A stretch of 64,000 nt of DNA from an uncultured Bacteroidales bacterium (GTDB lineage Bacteria; Bacteroidota; Bacteroidia; Bacteroidales; P3): the NCBI GenBank assembly GCA_949291555.1, contig CASEWE010000002.1:1-64000 (forward strand), given 5' to 3'. The notes under the pieces are model-generated. The model was not told the DNA's origin. It saw only the letters and a list, made by a program, of their open reading frames with translations, and did no database searches. The translations under genes were made by a program, and so were the position numbers. The stretch's first letter is position 1, and each line of letters opens with the position of its first letter. Below, piece after piece: positions 53,501-62,500 of the stretch.

Positions 53501-56500
53501 TGGCCCGGTACCAGCCCGAATCGGCCACGCGGGCAACCAAACGGTAGAGCGCCGCCGGGTCGCTGCCGGGCGTGCGCGTTCCCGTCCAAGTCCCTTGCAC
53601 CTTTCCGAAATCCAAGCCCGTTACCGAACCCGTCTGGCCCGACAAGGAAAGCAGCGGAGCGGGCGTTGCGTATTCGCAAGCCACCGGGACATCGATAGCG
53701 AGCGTTCCGGCAACCGAAAGCGCGTCGACCGAAACCGAAACCGGCAAAGTCGTCCTCTCCTCGGTTCCACTGCCGGGAAGGTTATACGTGAACGCTATGC
53801 GGTACTCGTAGCGGCCGGCCGAAGGCACCGCCTCGGCCGTTCCGGTCAGAACCCCTTCGGAAAGCGCGCTCATGGCCACATCTTCCCAAGGCTCGCTGCC
53901 ATCGGCCACCGGGCCGCGGCGTTGCAGCTTGACCGTCTGCCACTGCACGTTGCCCGCCGTCAAGCCGCCCAAGGACAGCGTGAACTGCGGAGCGGAAGAA
54001 ATACAGATCGTGGAAGATACCGCTTCCACGTAAGGTTCCTCCGAAAGCGACACCACCGCCTTCACAAGGTTGGAGTAAACCGGGGCGCAAACCCCGTTGC
54101 TCACCTTCACGCGGAAGTAAGTGGTATCCATGTCTTGCTGGCCGAAAGCGTAATTGCGCGAAGAAGGTTCGGCCACCGGCATAGCCCCCGCCGAAGCGAA
54201 AGCCTCGAAATCGGCCGGCGTTCCCGTCCGGGTGCTCACCTTCTCCAGCTCGTAGGCAATCCCTTCCGCGCCCGAAAGCTGCAAGATGCCCGTCTGGCCG
54301 GTCGTGGCCTCCAGCAGCAAGCCGCCTTCCGAAGCCGCCGGGTCGGCCGCATTGGCAAAGACCAGCGTGCCGGCCACCGGCTGCGCGTCGACATTCACCA
54401 CCACGCACGAAGCCGAAACGCTCGTGCCGCAATCGCCTCCGGCCGTGTAATCGGGATTTTCAAGTTCCACATAATAATAGGTAGTCTCGTCCGGGTTCAC
54501 CGTGCAAACCACCTGGCCGCCGGCCGGAACCGTTCCCTGCTCCTGCAAGGTCCCGCCCGTTACCGCGTTGACCTTATTGGAATAGAGACGGTAGGAAAGC
54601 CCTTCCTGGGCCGTGAACGAAAGTTCCACCTCGCTGCCGGCGCAGCTATGGGCGCTGCCGAGCGCGGAGACGAAATCGGAAATCTCGGGAGAAGCGAACA
54701 CCTCGACCGTGGCCCAAGGCGAATACGCATCCGGGCAAGGATCCGTTCCCGGAACCACATAGCGTACATAATACGTGCCCGCATCATCGATTTCCATCGA
54801 ATACTGCTCGCCCGTCATTTCCAATGCAGCCAGGCGGCTGCCTTCGTAGTCGGAAGAATTGGTGCAGACCTGCCATTGCAAGGAAGCCGCCGCCGAAGCG
54901 GGAGCGAAAACCGTAGCCGTAGCCGTAACCGTGGCCCCGGAGCAGAACTGGCCGTTGTTGGCCGCCTCGATACCGGTGGCCGAAGAAGCCGCGTTCACCG
55001 TCACCGTATACGTAGTCGAAACCTCGCCGCAGCCTTCCACCCGGTCGGCAATGGTGTAGAGGTAAGTCCCGGGCTGGGCGTCCGAAACCGTCAAGGTCTC
55101 GGTGCGGTCGGCGGGATTGAAGACCACGCCCTGCACCGCCTCCGCCGCGGCCGCGTCCTTGCTCACCGTCCAAGTCAAAGCCGCTTCCGCCGGACGGGTA
55201 ACCGAGAAGGAGTATTCCGAACCCTCGCAAACCGGGTTGGTCGCAGCCGGCGCAACCGCCAGATTGCCCGAAGGCGAACGCTTCACCGTCAAGGCAAGCA
55301 CCGCCGAAAGGTCCGAAGACGCGCAGACCCCGTTGGTCGTGCGGGCGCGCACATAGATAACCGTATCATCGGCGTAGGTAGGTTCGAGCGAAGAAGGCAA
55401 GTTGAGATTGCCCGTGTTCGTAACCGTAGTGATTTCTTCCGGCTGGGCCGAAGCGAAATCCTTGCCGGCAAATTCCCAAACGATCTGTTCGCCTTGCGCC
55501 AAAGCCGGGCTGAAGCCCACCTCGGCCGCCGCCGACAAGTCGCAAAGCGCATCCCCGGCGAGACCGCTCAACGTGAGCACCGGCGAAGGCGCGTAGACCG
55601 TGAACGAAACCGCTTGCGGCACCGCTTCCCCGCAAACCGCGCCGCTTCGCACCACAGGGCGCACGTAGAGCGTGGTCTTGCGGGCATCGGCATCCAGCAG
55701 CGAAGACACCTGCGTCAAATCCAACGTGAAAGGATTCGCGCTTTCGGAAATCGAAACCGTGGAAGCCCCTTCGGCAAAATCCGAACGGTTGCTCGCCTGC
55801 CAGGCCGTAATGGAGCCGGTATGGCCCGAAAGCGTGAACACCGGGCCGGAAGAAGCCGTGGAGCAGAAATCGCTATCGCCGTCTATCGACAAGGTGCCGG
55901 CCACCGTAGCCTCGTCGGCCCGGACAGCAACCCCCGCGCTTTCCACCTGCACGCGGCAGGAAGCGCCGCTCTGGGCCGTCACCACGCAACGGTACTGCCC
56001 GCTTGCCGGCGCGGCAAGCTCGTAGGAAGCCGAAGTGCCGCCCGCGGCCACATTCTGCCACGAAGCGCCATCCTGGTCGTATTGCTGCCATTGGTAGGAA
56101 AGCGTCAGGGAAGCATCCGTCTCCGAGCCGTCGGCCGCAAGGGCCGAAGCCGTCAGGATTACCGGGCCGCAAGCGGTGTATACCCCTTCCACCAAAGTAG
56201 CCGTGCCCGCGTCTATCGACACGGAAGCCACATCCGGGTCGGACTGCACGGTCAGAACGTAATCGGCCGTGACCGCCGGGCAGGACTCGCTGCCCACCAC
56301 CACCCGATAGGTATTGGTCACCGCCGCGCCGCCCGCCTCGGGCAAAGCCACATCGGATAGCTGCAAGGTATAGGAAAGCCCGTTGCCCGCATCCTGCATC
56401 GTGTCCCAATCCGTGCCGTTGGTGCTATGCAGGTAGCAAACCACCGAACCTTCGGCCACCGTGACCGTCAAAGCCGGCAAGGAACCGGCCGTGCCGCCGG

Positions 56501-59500
56501 TCAGATCGCCGGCGCAGACCGTCTTGCTGTCAAGGCCGTCCGCATCGGCAAAATCGGTAATGGAAGCCGGCGCGTTCACCGCCAAGGTCGCCTGCAAAGC
56601 CGAAGCCGTGTCGGGGCAAGCCTTCTGGTAGCCGGAATACATATATATATTGGACGAAACCACGCGGGCGTAGTACGTTCCCGCATCGGAGGCGGCCGCC
56701 GCGGCCACCTCGTAGGTCTCCGCGCCCGTCTGCCAGGCAGGGCTGCTGCCCGGAGTCATCCACAAATAAGAAAGTTCTTCCTGCGAAGCCGTAACGCCCA
56801 TCGCCGTGTAGGCCGAGGCATCGAAAGCCGGCTGCGAAGCCTCAACGGCAAAGGAAGCCGGGCTTCCCTGGCAAACCACCGCTTCGAGCGGCTCGATGGA
56901 AGCCGCAGCCTGGCCCGTCTGCCCCATGAGCAGGAACTCGAACGAAGCCGTGCTGCTCACCAGCTCCCCGCCGCCCGCCGTGCGGGTAACCTGGGCGCGG
57001 ACAAACAAGCGCACCGGGCCGGTCTTGCCGGCAAAAACCTTGGAAGCCTGCAACGTATCGGCCTTGGTCCACTCGGAACCCGCCGTATACGAAGTCGACT
57101 GCACCGAAGTGCCGCCTTCCACGCCATCGGCAAAATCGGAACCCTCCTTCACGAACCATTCCACCTTGGTGATGGAAGAAGATTCGCTTTGCGGCATGTA
57201 GGTAACCGCCTGGGCGTAATCGGCCGTGCTGCCGGGGCAGGAGAGCAAGAAATCATGCGCGTAATCCGGGTCGGAAGGCACCACCGGCGAAAGCGGGTCG
57301 TTGTCCTCGCAGACCACGAAAGCCAGCTCCAAGCCCGCAGCCATCACCGGCCCCGAAGCGCAAGGAATATCGGCGGAAGCCGGAACCGTAACCGAGCAAG
57401 TGTACGTCCCGATGCTGGCCAAAGCCTTGTCCAAAGCCAAAGTAGCCCCGGTTTCGGACGGCATCGGCACGCCGTCTTTATACCACTGGTACTGCGCGCC
57501 CGCCGGCAAAGCGCCCGAGGTCATCTGCAAGGAAAGCGTTACCTGCGCCCCCTCTTCCACGCAGACCTCCGCCTCCGCGGCATCGGAAACCACCGCCAAG
57601 CCGGCCAAGGAGACCGAGTCGACCACCTTCACGGTAGCCGTAGCCGACTGTTCGGCCGTGCAAAGCCCGTTCGTGGCCGTTACCGTGAACTGGTAGGTAT
57701 GCGAACCCGCCGCATCGAAAGCCGGCAGGGAGAGCGTCAAGCCCGTCAAAGCCCCGTCTCCGGAAGGCAGAGCCGAACTGGTAGGGCTGGTCCAAGCGTA
57801 GGCGTACGAACCCGCCGAAGCCGTTGCCGGCTCTACCGTAGCCACGAGCGAAACCTCGCTGCCCGCGCAGACCGTGGTGGAAGAAGGCTCGATGGAAACC
57901 GAGGTGATGACCGGCAAAGCGTCGACGGTAATTTCCACCGAAGCCGTTACCGGGGCGGAAGCCACGCAGCCGTTCATGTCGGTAGCCGTGGCCGAAACCG
58001 TGTACGTTCCCGAATGTTCGGGCAAAAGGCTGCTGAAAGCCAATTCCTTGGTATTGCCCGCAGAAGGCAGGACGCCATCTTCGGTGGCCCACTGCCAGGC
58101 AATGCCCGCAAAGTCGGCCTCGTTGCCGGCAACCGGGTTCAAGCTCAAAGCCGTACCCTCGCAATAGGAAGCCTGGTCGGGCGTCTTGGCAATGGAAGTT
58201 ATCGTCAAGGCCGCCGCCTGTTCATGTACCGTATAGGTAGCCTCGCAAGTGCGCTCGGTACCCAAGCCCTGGTCGATTACCGCGCGGAACGTGTACTGCC
58301 CGCCGGCGGGAGGCACATCTTCCGCGGCCGGGGTGAAAGAACAGGTGCCGGAAGGCGAAACGAAACTGTTGCAATCGCTCGTGTAGCCCGAGGCGACCGC
58401 CACGAAACCGCTGCCCTTGTCCACCTGCCAGAGGACCGTGGTCGGAACAGGGTCGGAATAGGTAAAGGTCATGGCCTTGGGTTCTTCGCCCGGGCAAGCC
58501 GTAACCGAAGCCAAGGTGGGCTCGGCGCAGTCCACGAAGCTGAGCGTGGCCGAAGCCGACTGCACCGAATCCGAACAGCCGTTTTCGGTAGTCGTTGAAA
58601 TCCATACGTAGTAGCTGCCCGAAGAAGCTTGCGAAGAAGGCAGGACAGCCGAAGCGCCGAACGCCAAGCGGCTGCTTGCGGACGAAGAGCCGGCATCGGC
58701 CCAAACCAGCTTGCCGTCTTTATACCAATTATAAGTATAGGTGGAACCTTGGGCCGGGGCCTGCGTCACCTCGACAGAAAGGCTGCCCTCGGAACCCACG
58801 CACAAGGTAGCGCTGGCCGGCTCGGTGGCAATCGTGGCCGCAACCGCCGCCGCATGGACGGTAAGCTCGGCCGTGAGCTCTACCGGCGTGGCCTCGCAGC
58901 CGCCTTGCGCATAGCCGATTTCCACTTTATACTGGCCCGCATCCTCGGCATCGACCGCCGGGATGGTGTAAGAACTCTGGTTCTCGGCCGAAGCCACCAC
59001 GCCGTCGACAGGATGCGTCCAAGTGTAGGTGTAGCCTTCCGCGCTCGTGCCGCCGCCGGTGGCGAAAGTCACCTCGGAACCAGCGCACAGGACATTGGAA
59101 GGCGAAACCGTAAGGGCCGAGATGCCGATTTCGGGAGCCTCGGAAACCGAGAGGTTGAACGTGCCCTGGCCTTCCACCGAGCAGCCATTGGCCGTGGCGG
59201 TAACCGTAAGGGTGTACTGGCCCGCATGTTCCGGCTTCAGGGAAGCGAAATCCAACGTGGCCGTGTTGCTTCCCGTGGCATCGCCCACGCCCGGGCCGCT
59301 CCACGAATAGGTGTATTGCACGCCATCGGTGCCCTCCTGGGGCGTTACCGTGGCCTGCAAGCTGAAAGCCGAACCCTCGCAGACCGTCTGGCTCGAACCG
59401 GCTATGTCCACTTGCGGCTCGGCCGGCAGCGGATGTACCGTCACCGTGGAGGTGGAAGCCTCTTTCTCAGCCGTGCACCCGTGTTCGGACACCGCCGAAA

Positions 59501-62500
59501 CCTGCAAGGTGTAAACGCCCGAGAAGGAAGCCTCGCCGGGCAGCGCCACCGTGGGATTGGCCTCGGTCGAAACGAAGTTGTCGGGGCCTGTCCAGGCGTA
59601 GGTGTAAGCGCCGTGGGCGGGCGAAGCGGGGTCGACCGTGGAAGTGAGGCTAATCGTGGAGCCTCCGCAGTAGGTAGCCGCGTCGGCTTGGACGGAGAGG
59701 CTGTTGATGACCGGCTCGGGCCAAACCCGGTAATAGGCTATCACGTAGTAGTCCTGCCCGTTGCGGTTCACCGTGGCCCGGTAATAGACCGTGGTGCCGG
59801 CAGCGGGCTTGGAGGTGGGCGTAAAGGTGCATTGCTTGCCCGAAATGCTCGTGGCGCAGGAAGAAGTGCCCTGGGCGGTTTCCCACGGCCCGGCATCGGA
59901 AGTGCCTTGCTGCCAGATTACCGAAGCGGGAAGCGGCGTTCCGTAGGTGAGCACCATCGGAGCTACCGGATCCGCAGGGCATTGTTCCACATTCTCCATA
60001 TTGTCGGAAGAGCAGGCTTCCACGCTTACCGAAGTCTTGCTGGCGGGGATTTCCGAAACCACCGAGCAGCCCGTGGCCGTATAGGTGGCTTCCACCAGCA
60101 GGTAGTATTCGGTGGTGGTGCCTTCCTGCGGCATGGCCGCATCGCCGCCCGCGCCGAAGGTCAGTTCCGGGCCGTCGGTGGTGGCCACCAAGGAATGGTC
60201 GTCGGCCTTGTACCAGCGGTAGGCATAGTCCTCGCCCTCGGCTTCACCGATGACCACCTCGGCCGTGATGGTGCCGGTGGCATTGGAGCAGAAAGTCTGG
60301 GCGGGACCCGAGGTAACGCTCGGCACCTTGGGCAAGGGATTCACCTCCAAGGCCCCGCTGGCCTCGCTCTTCACCCCGCCCTGTTCCACATGGAAGTAAT
60401 AGGTGCCGGGAGAGGAAAGCACGATGCCGGTGGCCGTGAGCGTGAACGTGGTCTGGCCCGCGTCATCGTAGCGGTAGGTGAAGTCGGCCGGGGAAGCCAG
60501 TTCCTGCCAATGGGCGCCTTCCACATCGGCCGCTTCGCCCACGTAGAGCTTGCTGTTGGCATCGAACTCGCCTTTCCAGGTAACCAGCTCGCCCTCGGAG
60601 CCTTGGCAAACCGGCGTCTGCTGCACTACCGGCGCGGGGAGGGTGCATTCTTTTGTCTTCACCTCGTAACCCCCGGAAGTAGCCGCGTAACAATGGGTCG
60701 TATCGGCTTCCGCACCATAAACCCGGTACCCGTCAACCCGCACCCAGTCGGAAGCAGGAAGCGTGGCGGTACTGATGGGGAAAGTCTCGGTCAAAGACGA
60801 AGAATTGTTGCCGGCCACGATTTCCGTAGGATCGCTTCCATTTCCGCTGCCCGCAACAGGAATCCTCCATATATAATGGCTGCAATTGCCGCCGGAAACC
60901 GTCAACGTGACCTCGGAGCCTCCGCAAACCTCGTTCGAAGGTTCACCCGAAACCGTACCCATGCTCACCGGAGCGTTCTTCTTCACATAAACGGTATCGC
61001 CGAACGCGTAGCAACCATGATTCTGGCTTACCACCCTGACCGATGTCCACTCTTGAGACAACTGCCGGGACGGGTAATTGCCCGAATTATTCACCCAAGA
61101 CATAGAGCCGTCGGGCGCAGGGAAATCATTATTCAATGCAGCGCCTTCCAGAATCTGGAAGCCTACGCTCTCATAGCCCGTTCCCGGGAAAGTCATTACC
61201 GGAGTGTTGCCTCCGCGTGTCTCGGTGGCAATGAAGAAAATCATTTCCCCATCGCAATACCCGGCCGTGGTCGACTTGCGCCGCTGTTGCATGTCCATGT
61301 AGCCCGTATAGAGTTTCCCGGCCTTGTAGATGGTTACTTGGATCGGGTCGGTGGCCGTCTGAGAAGCCCCGTCCACAATATTGACCCGGTACCAAACCGT
61401 GCGCCCGGCAAGCAAGTCATCGCCATCGGCCACCGGCACATTGTAAAAATCTTCGCCGGTCACCGCGGGATTCACATCCGCCCAAGGTCCCGTCTGAGAA
61501 GAAGCAACCTGCCAATGCAAGACAGCACCGGCCGAAGCCGAATAATCCTGCAAACGCAAATCCAGCTGCTGGCCGTAGCACAGCACTTGGTTGCCGGTAT
61601 TGTAAGCACCCTCGTCGATGCTTGCGGAAATCGTGCCCGCATCGGTCTTCACGGTAACGGTCACTTCATCGTCGAACGTGCCATAGGTCGTCATGCTTGG
61701 AGAGCCAATCCCGTCCAAGCCATGGTCGCCATCATAGCCTCCTTCCGGATTGGTATCGTCTTCATCGGTCGTAGCCCGGCCGCAGCCGTTGGCCACGATT
61801 ACCGCCCGGTAGGTTTCGGTCTGGGAAACCACCCTTTCGGGCGAAAGCGTGTACTTGATTTGCGAAGGCGACTGCAACAAGGCCCCTTGGTCAAAATTAT
61901 TGTATCCGGTGGAAGCCCAAGTCTTCCATTGCTCGCCCTCTTTCACCTGCCAATAAACCGTTATGCCCGTCTGGCTCAAATTGCTTGCTTCATCCACAGG
62001 CACCTGCGTTCCTGCCATAGAATACCGCCCCTGAAGCCACAAGCGGATTCTTACCGGACTTCCAGCCGTAACCGCCGTATCGGTCGTGGTGCATCCCATT
62101 ATAGCAGCAGCCGGAGAAGAAGAAACACAGGAAGTGGCCGAGACCCCCATGGACAACATTGAGAAATCCCCTTCGAAAGAACCATCCACGCAAGTGCCAG
62201 CCGGACCGGGCACCATGCCCCACGGCGACCATCGCCCGTCCACAAAGCAACGGGCGTAGAACAAGGTGTTGACAAATTTATCTTGATCCGATGTGTTGTG
62301 AATGGTCACCTCGCCCGAAAAGGCATTGCCCGCCAACGGCCAAGCCCCGCCTCCGCCATCATAACAAAAAGGAAATCCGGTTGCTTCATGACTCGATCCC
62401 ATCGTTCCTTTGAAATAGCTGGTATTCTCGCCATTGGCTTCCGAAACCGAATAGCGAATTTCCCAACCCGGCATTGAGCTATAAACGGAACCCCCGTCTA